The notes under the pieces: model-generated
What the model was told of the DNA's origin: nothing
Database searches by the model: none
What the model saw: only the letters and a program-made list of their open reading frames with translations
Program-made: the position numbers and the translations under genes
Source of the DNA: Flavobacterium coralii
Lineage (GTDB): Bacteria; Bacteroidota; Bacteroidia; Flavobacteriales; Flavobacteriaceae
Direction of reading: 5' to 3'
DNA: 64,000 nucleotides
Assembly: GCF_019891545.1 (NCBI RefSeq)
Contig: NZ_JAHDIU010000013.1
Span: 1 to 64,000, forward strand
Shown: positions 44,547 through 52,577 of the stretch, piece by piece
Layout of the letters: every line of letters begins with the position of its first letter
Numbering within the stretch: position 1 is the stretch's first letter

Positions 44547-45542
44547 ATGTCAATAAAGAATATCCGGATAGAGGTAATGCAGTTTCTGGAAAAGAACATC
44601 GACACCTTCGTCGACAATTACCTTGTACCGGTAGAAAAAATATGGCAGCCGAGCGATTTATTGCCCGACAGCCAGAATGAAAACTTTCCTGAAGACCTTA
44701 AGGAACTGAGGGAAATTGCTAAAGACCTGCCCTATGATTTCTGGGTGGTGCTGGTGGGTGACACCATTACCGAAGAAGCCCTGCCAACCTATGAGTCGTG
44801 GCTAATGGATGTAGAAGGTATTAACCAGGTAGAAAGCGGAGGAAACGGCTGGAGCAAATGGGTGCGCCACTGGACAGGCGAAGAGAACCGCCACGGTGAT
44901 ACACTTAACAAGTACCTTTACCTTAGCGGGCGCGTAAACATGCGTGAAGTTGAAATGACTACCCACCACCTTATAAACGATGGTTTTGATATTGGTACCG
45001 ACCGCGACCCGTATAAAAACTTTGTTTATACCAGCTTTCAGGAGCTGGCAACTTATGTATCGCACAACCGTGTGTCGCAGATAGCCAAAAAATTCGGCGA
45101 TAACAAGCTGTCTAAAATGTGCAGGCTTATTGCAGGTGACGAGATGCGCCACCACTTGGCGTACAGTGAATTTGTTGATCGTATTTTTAAAGTTGACCCA
45201 AGCGAAATGATGCTGGCCTTTCAACACATGATGAAGCTGAAAATAACCATGCCGGCCCACTTTTTAAGGGAATCAGGGCAAAAGATAAGTGGTGCATTTG
45301 AACAGTTCTCTGATTCGGCACAGCGCATAGGCGTTTATACCGCACAGGATTATGTAGATATACTGCGCAAGCTGATAGAAAAATGGCAGATAGACAAAAT
45401 AACCGGGCTTACTGCCGAAGCTGAAAAAGCAAGGGATTTCCTGATGAAGCTCCCGGACAGGATGGCAAGGATAAGTGAAAGGATAGTAATACCCGAAGAA
45501 CCACATGTGTTTAAATGGGTACAACCTGCCCTGATAAAATAA
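44547..45542 (+). CDS. acyl-ACP desaturase
   Basis: A 331-residue soluble di-iron desaturase (plant stearoyl-ACP desaturase family) that adds a double bond to acyl-ACP. The ligand motifs are EENRHGD (near residue 113) and GDEMRHHLAY (near residue 200). Start at 44547, 2 bases after plsC. The pair suggests a role in membrane fluidity. Confidence 0.92.
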   Translation: MSIKNIRIEVMQFLEKNIDTFVDNYLVPVEKIWQPSDLLPDSQNENFPEDLKELREIAKDLPYDFWVVLVGDTITEEALPTYESWLMDVEGINQVESGGNGWSKWVRHWTGEENRHGDTLNKYLYLSGRVNMREVEMTTHHLINDGFDIGTDRDPYKNFVYTSFQELATYVSHNRVSQIAKKFGDNKLSKMCRLIAGDEMRHHLAYSEFVDRIFKVDPSEMMLAFQHMMKLKITMPAHFLRESGQKISGAFEQFSDSAQRIGVYTAQDYVDILRKLIEKWQIDKITGLTAEAEKARDFLMKLPDRMARISERIVIPEEPHVFKWVQPALIK

Positions 45543-45566
45543 TACTACAAAAGCCGCAACAAATGC

Positions 45567-45952
45567 GGCACCCTAAAGTTTAGAGAAATTTATAATCATG
45601 TTTGAAAACAATGAGCTCGGTATTTAACCGGGCTCATTTCTTTTAATACTATAATGGTTATAGCAGGTGATATATATCTTTTTATATCCGTTTCCAGTTC
45701 GTTATCTTGCCCGCTTTTCATGTGTATGTTAGGCTTTAAAATCACATGACAGTATATTACGCACTATTTATTTTGCAATGTTCACCTTTATAAGACTCAT
45801 ACTTTTTAACTCCAACCCTTTAGCAACAGATTTATTTGTCCTGTTCTTCTCTAAAACCTCCCTGACATAGTTGAGTATAGAACAATAACTGTATTTAGAT
45901 TTTCTTTCCATAAATGCCCCAAAATAGTGTCTAACTTTTTTGGGCAGTTCAT
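45567..45952 (-). mobile_element. degenerate IS3-type remnant, copy B
   Basis: An IS3-like end reads TGAACTGCCCAAAAAAG on the minus strand (about 45934-45950). It is followed by an OrfA-like fragment (ERKSKYSY, VREVLEKNRTNKSVAK) that ends early at 45768; a 71-residue frame (45768-45983) covers this piece but starts outside the element. The opposite end CACCCTAAAGTTTAGAG lies near 45569, followed by a hairpin AATGAGCTCGG/CCGGGCTCATT. No complete transposase remains. The remaining bases of the 507-base gap show no gene. Confidence 0.7.
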
Positions 45953-46049
45953 ACAGGTGTTTTTTATTTAAGAAAACTTTCATATTTACGGCTTTGCAGG
46001 CTAAGGCAAACGCAGTAACTTAAACAGAATTAATATAGTAAGGTTATTT

Positions 46050-47642
46050 ATGCAGGCAAAGCGGAAGCAGTATCGCATTTTCTATAAGCTTGAGCAGCAC
46101 ATGGAGGTTCCTATGTTTATCCTCTCTATGGTTTGGCTGTACCTTTTTGTCGTTGAGCTTATAAGTGGACTTAGCCCTTTTCAGGAAACCCTTATTATAA
46201 TTATCTGGATCCTGTTTATTGTAGAATTTGCGCTTAAACTTCTCCTCGCACCGCGAAGGCTCAGGTTTATAAAACAGAACTGGATAACCATTATAGCGCT
46301 TGTTATCCCTGCCTTCCGGGCGTTGCGCATTTTCAATGCTTTTCGGGTTTTGCGTTCTGTAAGGGTTATTAATTCTACAAAAGTTATTAGGGCATTTACA
46401 TCCGGCAGCCGCTTTTTAGCCAATTTAAAAGAAGCGCAGGGCCCGCAGCCCGATCTTAAAATGCATGCGTGTATTATTGTAGTGCCTCTACAGGCCGCTG
46501 ACGGGCAAAAACTTGTAAATCTTGCAAATGATATTACTGCCATTGTAAAGCCAATACTTGAGGATGGAACGGGCATAAGCTGGGACTTTGATGTTTCAGC
46601 TGCTGCAGCAACGGGAAGTGATACAGCGCGAATGCCTTCGGAATTCTTAGATACCGCAAGCTTTAAAATGGCTGAAGGCCCTTATGATATGGTAACGGTA
46701 CTGACAGACACTCCGTTGATATCCCGAAAAAACAAGGCAGAACCTGGGCTTGCTTCGCCTGTGGCACGTATTACGGTCATGTCGGTCAGGAGCCTCTATA
46801 CAACTTCGCGCAAACAAGCGGCTATGTCGGATAAAAGCTATACAATTACCAGCAATGCAGCATTGCTTTACCTGCACCTTGCGGGGCATTTGCTCGGGCT
46901 TAAAGACACTACTACTGCACAAAGTAAAATCATGGGTGCTTCATTTACAGGTTTTACCGGGTACATTGATAAAGTACCTTCTTTCAGTACAAAAGAGAAA
47001 GCTTTTCTACAGAAAAATGCCCAAAGAATACCCGACAGGGAGTTGCACGGCGGCAATGCATTTGAATGGCTCATTTTTCATATACTGATGACTTTTCGCC
47101 ACTTGAGGACGTTCTTTAGTCCGCTGCTAAGCAATAAGGCATTGCTGTTGCCGCTTTCGCTTCCGGGGCTTGCCACTGCTGCCATAGCGCCTGCACTACT
47201 GTTGGTATTTACTGCGGAAATTTGGGATGTAGGGCTCGGAATGACAAACGGTACTGCCGCTTTTTTTGCGGCAGTAAGTATTATGTTTGCCAGTTTTTAT
47301 TTGGTAAGAGTACAGTCGCTTTTCCTTCCAAGAAGAGAGAAAAGCACCATAACAGAGCACCTGGCGGTTGCAAACAGTACTATATACTTTAGTATATTTT
47401 TGGCCTGTATAGGTTTGTTCCTGCTGCTTGGCGGACTTATGATGGTTATAGAGTTGTATATTTTTCCGCCGGGGCTTATGCAAACATGGCCAACACTGGA
47501 CAGGCCGGATATAACCCTTGCCGACAAGATAAGGCTTGCTACCTTTATAAGTACTGTTGGTGTTACAACAGGGGCGCTTGCAGGCGGACTGGAAAGCCGT
47601 ACCATAATACAACATCTTGCGCTTTTTAAAAGCAGGGTATAG
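46050..47642 (+). CDS. membrane protein with voltage-sensor-like N-terminus and metzincin-like domain
   Basis: A 530-residue protein. Residues about 20-115 hold membrane helices ending in an arginine-rich S4-like helix (FRALRIFNAFRVLRSVRVI), as in ion channel voltage sensors, but no pore domain or selectivity filter follows. About residues 138-345 are soluble and resemble a metzincin peptidase: strand-rich VTVLTDTPLIS and RITVMSVRSLY, then HLAGHLLGLKD (276-286) and a Met-turn-like IMGAS (294-298). The catalytic Glu of HExxH is Leu277, so it may bind metal without cleaving. Four more helices follow (about 365-515). I do not know the family name; a sensor or scaffold is possible. Confidence 0.65.
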   Translation: MQAKRKQYRIFYKLEQHMEVPMFILSMVWLYLFVVELISGLSPFQETLIIIIWILFIVEFALKLLLAPRRLRFIKQNWITIIALVIPAFRALRIFNAFRVLRSVRVINSTKVIRAFTSGSRFLANLKEAQGPQPDLKMHACIIVVPLQAADGQKLVNLANDITAIVKPILEDGTGISWDFDVSAAAATGSDTARMPSEFLDTASFKMAEGPYDMVTVLTDTPLISRKNKAEPGLASPVARITVMSVRSLYTTSRKQAAMSDKSYTITSNAALLYLHLAGHLLGLKDTTTAQSKIMGASFTGFTGYIDKVPSFSTKEKAFLQKNAQRIPDRELHGGNAFEWLIFHILMTFRHLRTFFSPLLSNKALLLPLSLPGLATAAIAPALLLVFTAEIWDVGLGMTNGTAAFFAAVSIMFASFYLVRVQSLFLPRREKSTITEHLAVANSTIYFSIFLACIGLFLLLGGLMMVIELYIFPPGLMQTWPTLDRPDITLADKIRLATFISTVGVTTGALAGGLESRTIIQHLALFKSRV

Positions 47643-47750
47643 TAATTACGCCCTACCTTAAGCAAATCTTAAGTTTATTTAGCCTGATTGTTAAAATGCT
47701 TTCAATATATTGCCATGTTATAGTTGAAGGGAAACAGGAAATTAAGGAAA

Positions 47751-48791
47751 ATGCTAAAAAAAATTAATAAGTTTCGCAAGAGCCTCATGCAGGGGCTCAC
47801 TAAAAATGTTGGCAGCAACACAGGCAATAAGGTCGATTTTAAACAGGAAGAAATTAAGCGGATTTTGATATGCAGGCCCAACCACCGTTTGGGTAATATG
47901 CTGCTTATTACCCCTTTGGTGCAGGAAGCGGAGAAAACCTTCCCGGATGCAACTATAGATTTGTTTGTTAAAGGTGGCGCTGCTTCTGTTATTTTTCAGA
48001 ATTATGCCTCTGTACGCAATATCATACAACTGCCTAAAAAACACTTCAAGCAATTAGGGCAGTATATTGGGGGCTGGTTTAAACTTAAAACCAATAAGTA
48101 TGACTTGGTAATCAATATAAGCCCTAAGTCGTCTTCAGGCAGGCTTTCTACAAAGTCGGCACGCGGCAGGTTCAAAATATTTGGAGATATTGCTCCTGTT
48201 GATGCTTCCAATACCGAGATGCGTCATATTGCTAAATACCCCGTTTACAATTTGCGTAATTATATAAGCATGATGGGCGGTGAGCCACAAGAGGGCGCCG
48301 TGCCGGGGCTTGACCTTAGGCTGTCTGAAGCCGAGCTGCGCGCAGGTAAGGAAAAGTTGCATAACCTTGCGCCCGAAGGAAAGCCTGTAATATGTATATT
48401 TACTTATGCCACGGGTACTAAGTGTTATGCGCAGGACTGGTGGGGCATTATTTATGACAAGCTGCTACAAAAATATCCTGAATATGATATAATAGAAATA
48501 CTGCCTGTAGAAAATGTATCGCAGATAAACTTCAGGGCGCCCTCTTTTTACAGTAAAGATATACGAGAAATAGCAGCGGTTATTGCCAACGCTAAAGTAT
48601 TTATTGGTGCCGATAGCGGTATGATGCATTTGGCGAGCGCCTCAAAAGCGCCGGTTATAGGGCTTTTTGCAGTTACTAACAGTGCCATTTATACACCTTA
48701 CAGTAATGGCAGCGTTGCTATTGATACCTCAAAATGCGGTGAAAATGACCTATTTGATGCTTTAGATAAGATAGTAGGTAGAGCCGGTTAA
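47751..48791 (+). CDS. glycosyltransferase family 9 (heptosyltransferase-like)
   Basis: A 346-residue GT-B enzyme of the ADP-heptose:LPS heptosyltransferase family. The ATG at 47751 follows AAGGAAA and is preferred over a TTG at 47724. The motifs are RILICRPNHRLGNMLLITPLVQEAEKTFP near residue 35 and the C-terminal donor site IANAKVFIGADSGMMHLASASKAPVIGLF. It likely builds surface glycans; a lipid-linked or LPS substrate is inferred. It is monocistronic with a terminator after it. Confidence 0.87.
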   Translation: MLKKINKFRKSLMQGLTKNVGSNTGNKVDFKQEEIKRILICRPNHRLGNMLLITPLVQEAEKTFPDATIDLFVKGGAASVIFQNYASVRNIIQLPKKHFKQLGQYIGGWFKLKTNKYDLVINISPKSSSGRLSTKSARGRFKIFGDIAPVDASNTEMRHIAKYPVYNLRNYISMMGGEPQEGAVPGLDLRLSEAELRAGKEKLHNLAPEGKPVICIFTYATGTKCYAQDWWGIIYDKLLQKYPEYDIIEILPVENVSQINFRAPSFYSKDIREIAAVIANAKVFIGADSGMMHLASASKAPVIGLFAVTNSAIYTPYSNGSVAIDTSKCGENDLFDALDKIVGRAG

Positions 48792-48809
48792 AAAGAGATG
48801 CAGAGAAAT

Positions 48810-48841
48810 AAAAAATGCTACACATTTGTGTAGCATTTTTT
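48810..48841. terminator. intrinsic terminator after the glycosyltransferase gene
   Basis: AAAAAATGCTACAC, loop ATTT, GTGTAGCATTTTTT is a long perfect hairpin with T-run. Confidence 0.85.
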
Positions 48842-48980
48842 GTAGCCCATCTGAATTTAAATCCAACTTTTTTATAGACGATTTAGAGCGATTACTTAGT
48901 ATCTAATTAGAAATTATTTAAACTAAATGTATTGTGTATTTTGAAATGATGTATACGATTTCAAATACCGACAGATGAAT

Positions 48981-49454
48981 TTAAAATATTAAAAATATTA
49001 AATCAGCTATTAGTGCGGCTTTAATTACAAATGCTAAAACAACTGTCTTCTTTTCATATCTAGATGTAATTCCCATCATAAGAATTACTATTAAAGGTAT
49101 TATAAGTCCCGAAACAATTCTCAAAGAGTATATGCCTTTATGCTCAGGGTTAAAAGATGCATAGCTGTTAACTTCGTTAAATATTCTTGAAACAGAATAT
49201 TTTATTTTTTGATTCTCCTTAATTGTTTCAGCAAAATCTTCAGAGATAAAAAAGTTGTGCTTACGAGTAAATACTTTATAGGAGTAGTGATAGTTTCCTG
49301 CCGCATTATTATATTTCTGAGTCTGTTTTTTAACATTAACAATTTCTTCCAAAAATACAGTTCCGGGTATTATAAAATCAGCTACAATAATAAGTGCTAC
49401 AATAGTAAATATACTATAAATCCATCTGCGTATTTTCAGTTCAGATTTAATCAT
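48981..49454 (-). CDS. small membrane protein of unknown function
   Basis: A 157-residue protein with three or four predicted helices: WIYSIFTIVALIIVADFIIPGTV near the N-terminus, then an extracytoplasmic stretch (about 33-100), then IVSGLIIPLIVILMMGIT and VVLAFVIKAALIADLIFLIF. No domain is recognised. Its start overlaps the end of the hydrolase gene by 8 bases, so both are made from one message. The region is AT-rich compared with its left neighbours. Confidence 0.65.
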   Translation of the reverse strand: MIKSELKIRRWIYSIFTIVALIIVADFIIPGTVFLEEIVNVKKQTQKYNNAAGNYHYSYKVFTRKHNFFISEDFAETIKENQKIKYSVSRIFNEVNSYASFNPEHKGIYSLRIVSGLIIPLIVILMMGITSRYEKKTVVLAFVIKAALIADLIFLIF

Positions 49455-50430
49455 TTTTCAGTTTGGATAAATACCTAAAAACACGTGTAGAAGCATCTTT
49501 TTGTGCTGCAATATCGCCCTCTTCAGTACCTCCGTAATTAAAATTATAACTTTTCCCGTCAACTTCCATTTTCCCTTGCCTCATAGTTGCAGTATGGTTG
49601 GGATTACCGGATATTAAATGGCCTGCATTTTCATATTGAACATTTTCAAAATCAAAATTAAAATGGCTATTTTCAATTCTACGCGCTATCATGTCACTCA
49701 TCATCGCTGAAGGCCATACCTCATCATCTACTCCAGATAAAAGTAATATTGAACTATTAATTCTTTCCACTGGAATAATTGCCTTATTTACTTCACTACT
49801 ATCTGACAGCCCTTTCTTCCAGTAGGTGAGCGTTTCTATAGTGTCGGAATCAGGTGCTTTTATCTTCTCCATGGCAATAAAAGGGACAGGCTGATTCTTA
49901 AATGTCCAGCTTGGTTTTAATGAATCAGAATTAAATGGAAGCACAGTATTTGACCAACTGACAGAAGTAGGATTGTACGCAATAACTCCATTAATACTTT
50001 CTGGAAAATATGAACCTACAAGCAATGCGAGTTCAGCATTTCTGGAAGCGCCCATAATTACAATTTTTTCAGGGTTAACCTGAGGTTGCCTCTTTAGCCA
50101 GTGTATTGCTTTTTCAAAATACTCTAAAGGAATTTCTTCCATGAGGTCAGGGAGGCTTTCTAATCTATAATAAGGTAATGATAAATCAACATAGCCCGCT
50201 TTTGCAAATTCCTGCCCCCAATAATCGCCCCATTCTCCGCCGCCAACTAAAATAATTGCGGGTTGGTTTGTAATGTCTTTTTTTGCAAATAAAGTAGCCT
50301 TAATTTCACTTTCATTAACTGGTTTAGGCCGTACTCCATCAAATAAAATACTGTCGAGTATTAAATAACCTGCTATCAATACAACTACAATTGCAATACT
50401 TCCTATTATTATTTTTAAACTCTTATTCAT
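49447..50430 (-). CDS. alpha/beta hydrolase, acyl-CoA thioester hydrolase/BAAT C-terminal type
   Basis: A 327-residue protein with an N-terminal helix (IIIGSIAIVVVLIAGYLIL), so it is exported or membrane-anchored. The core is an alpha/beta hydrolase: GGGEWGDYWG (oxyanion loop region), the nucleophile serine in GASRNAELALLVGSYFP, the Asp in LLSGVDDEVWPS and the His in ENAGHLISGNPNH. This is the BAAT/acyl-CoA thioesterase C-terminal fold. The substrate is unknown. It is cotranscribed with the small membrane protein. Confidence 0.8.
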   Translation of the reverse strand: MNKSLKIIIGSIAIVVVLIAGYLILDSILFDGVRPKPVNESEIKATLFAKKDITNQPAIILVGGGEWGDYWGQEFAKAGYVDLSLPYYRLESLPDLMEEIPLEYFEKAIHWLKRQPQVNPEKIVIMGASRNAELALLVGSYFPESINGVIAYNPTSVSWSNTVLPFNSDSLKPSWTFKNQPVPFIAMEKIKAPDSDTIETLTYWKKGLSDSSEVNKAIIPVERINSSILLLSGVDDEVWPSAMMSDMIARRIENSHFNFDFENVQYENAGHLISGNPNHTATMRQGKMEVDGKSYNFNYGGTEEGDIAAQKDASTRVFRYLSKLKND

Positions 50431-50517
50431 TTAATATTTTTGTAAATCATAAACAGATAATACTAAAGATTCTGCAATGTAATTATTTTTAACATTTATT
50501 AAGTCTATTAAATAGAA

Positions 50518-50547
50518 AAACCCGCTTTACAATTGTAAAGCGGGTTT
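50518..50547. terminator. palindromic intrinsic terminator
   Basis: A 30-bp perfect palindrome of two 15-base arms, from AAACCCGCTTTACAA at 50518 to its complement ending at 50547. It separates the hydrolase gene (start at 50430) from the end of the accessory operon. Confidence 0.7.
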
Positions 50548-50687
50548 GTAGCCCCCTTTGAACTAAATTCAAACTTTTTGGTGGAAGATTTGGAGACAAT
50601 ATCTAATCTATTCGACAATTGCAATTCATATAATTCTAATTATACCAACTAGTTTATTGTTTTTAAGATGTTCACTTAACTGTTCAA

Positions 50688-52064
50688 TTATTTCTTTCGC
50701 ATTTTTAAATCCCTATTATCAATGGCTTTCTCCAAAGATTTCGAAAGCTCTGCCTGCTGTTTTTGTTCTTTAGATAATACCTCCAATAATTTTTCTTCAT
50801 CAGTTAGATAATTCTGAATATCTAGATTGATAATGTGACCATTATAACCTATAGATTTCATTAATAATGCTACAAGTAAGGTATGAAGTCTTAAAGATAT
50901 TTGAGTTAATTCAAAAGTCTGCTTAAAGGTTAGAGGATTGCGTCCGTGCAGATAATCATTTCTTTTATCTATTGTGCTTTTATCCTCTTCTGATAATATT
51001 ACTCCATATAGCTCAAAAGTTTTGGCAAGCTTATCTCTATTAGTTGGAGTATTTATTGCATCGATCTTTTTTCTTATAATAGTTGCTCCTCCTTCTGAAA
51101 TGCTATCTTGGTATTTTGAAAGCACATCTTTTAAGTCCGCTATAAATTGCTTTGAAATAGCTTTTTCTTGGATTGGTTTTAACTCGTCCGATTTAGCATC
51201 TCCTAATGTCGATGTTAACGTTTCAAGCGCAACAGAATATAAAGCGCCTTGTTGTAAAGGGTCTGTATTCCCCATGCCGCTTACTATAAGATTAGCCGCA
51301 TGCAGTAAGTTTTCGTTTTCCCATAAGGCATTACATAAAGCCGAAAATATTTCAGGAGAAATCCCTTTATCAATACTCTTAATCTCTTTTTCATAATCTT
51401 CATTTTCTGTATTAAAAGTAGATCTAAAGGTTATTAGATCAATTGTTCTTCTATTTGAAACTATAGACCCTCTTTCTAATTCATAATAAATACCGTTTAT
51501 TTGCTTAAAATTTTCATCTACAGAGGTAACGTAATTACAAGAACCTCCGTAGAACTTCCCACTCATAATTGCGAGAGCTATCCTAATGATTTCAGCTTTC
51601 AGTTTAAAAATATCCAGATTCTCTTTATTCAAGCCATCTATAACAATAAGATCTCCTTCTACGCTATAAAAATTATATTTTGCATCACCAATTTTTACTT
51701 CCACATAACTCCCACCTGTTTTAAATGACACCCCCATAAGTGACGAATGAACATTAAACTTGTCATGATCATAAAGATGTGTTCCGGTGGAAGAAATAAT
51801 ATACTGGGGACTAATAAATTTATCATCTTCAACCTTTATTATCAGTTTATTATACTCATTTTTATAATTACTATCTGTAATAAGGTTTGCCTGCTTAAAT
51901 CGTCCTTTTAATAGTTGCGGGCGATAAGGAAACTTTGTTGTGAAATCAAATGCACTGTTTCTACCAATTGCTATGTTTTCATTTTCTCCTACTAACACTA
52001 AAGATCTATGTAAACCATAAGATTCTTTATGCTCAACACCTCCAACAGATGGAGGTTGAGCCAT
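50688..52064 (-). CDS. HEPN-like protein, last gene of the accessory operon
   Basis: From ATG 52064 the protein has 458 residues. The C-terminal half is helical with an RX4H motif (R368-N-D-Y-L-H373), the catalytic signature of HEPN ribonucleases, preceded by a helical block SALCNALWENENLLHAANLIVSG and QGALYSVALETLTSTLG. The N-terminal half is strand-rich and lacks a known domain. The frame stays open upstream of this ATG for 60 further codons (52065-52244) with no ATG, GTG or TTG, up to a TAG that ends the GYF_2 frame. The two may therefore be one gene split by a nonsense codon. The arrangement resembles ApeA-like abortive infection proteins. Confidence 0.6.
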   Translation of the reverse strand: MAQPPSVGGVEHKESYGLHRSLVLVGENENIAIGRNSAFDFTTKFPYRPQLLKGRFKQANLITDSNYKNEYNKLIIKVEDDKFISPQYIISSTGTHLYDHDKFNVHSSLMGVSFKTGGSYVEVKIGDAKYNFYSVEGDLIVIDGLNKENLDIFKLKAEIIRIALAIMSGKFYGGSCNYVTSVDENFKQINGIYYELERGSIVSNRRTIDLITFRSTFNTENEDYEKEIKSIDKGISPEIFSALCNALWENENLLHAANLIVSGMGNTDPLQQGALYSVALETLTSTLGDAKSDELKPIQEKAISKQFIADLKDVLSKYQDSISEGGATIIRKKIDAINTPTNRDKLAKTFELYGVILSEEDKSTIDKRNDYLHGRNPLTFKQTFELTQISLRLHTLLVALLMKSIGYNGHIINLDIQNYLTDEEKLLEVLSKEQKQQAELSKSLEKAIDNRDLKMRKK

Positions 52065-52244
52065 TGTTATTTCAAATTTAATTCCCGGATTATGATCAGA
52101 CGTTAGCTTGATAGGATATTCGGTCGTTTTTACTGTCTTTTCAGCATCTCTATCAATATAAATTAATTTAACTTTAAAATCTCCTGGGACAATAAAATCA
52201 TGTATTGCTGTAATAGAAGGTATTAAATAAACTTTTGTTGCGTC

Positions 52245-52577
52245 CTAAAGTACTTTAGGAGTTTCTATTGGTGTTGAAACAATCTTTTCCCAATCACTTT
52301 TTTTATGAAATATTTTTCTGCCTTTATTTATAGTATTTAATGCGATAATTTTAAGATTATGACTAAATATCCATGCTGGTAATGAACGGAATTCATATGC
52401 TTTTTTACGGGCATATATTGATAGTGAAGGGTGTGTGCCTATGTCTGTTGCAAGTTTATTATGCCACAGAAGAGTTGTAGGTTTTATATCTCCCTTTAGA
52501 CAGAAAAATAAAATTTGGGCGTATAAATATGGCCCTTGCCATTTTTTGTATTTATCTAGGAAATAGTATTTCTTCAT
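52245..52577 (-). CDS. GYF_2-like domain protein, in frame with the HEPN gene
   Basis: A 110-residue protein (ATG 52577, TAG 52245-52247) with a GYF_2-like fold in residues 1-50: YYFLDKYKKWQGPYLYAQI followed by GDIKPTTLLWHNKLATDIG. GYF_2 domains serve as adaptors at the end of many bacterial proteins. It overlaps the helicase gene by one base (TAATG). The TAG is directly followed by an open frame leading into the HEPN gene, so a single 629-codon gene with one in-frame TAG at codon 111 is possible. Confidence 0.65.
   Translation of the reverse strand: MKKYYFLDKYKKWQGPYLYAQILFFCLKGDIKPTTLLWHNKLATDIGTHPSLSIYARKKAYEFRSLPAWIFSHNLKIIALNTINKGRKIFHKKSDWEKIVSTPIETPKVL

Noticed and set aside
45768-45983. 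71-residue reading frame on the minus strand as a real small gene
   Set aside because: Its central part matches IS3 OrfA, its start lies outside the element, and the second copy in the window is broken by stops and a frameshift. It is a chance frame over a dead insertion sequence.
50547-50615. tRNA gene on the minus strand after the palindromic terminator
   Set aside because: The stretch has some tRNA-like spacing, but no four-stem cloverleaf or intact GGTTCGAATC loop can be formed.
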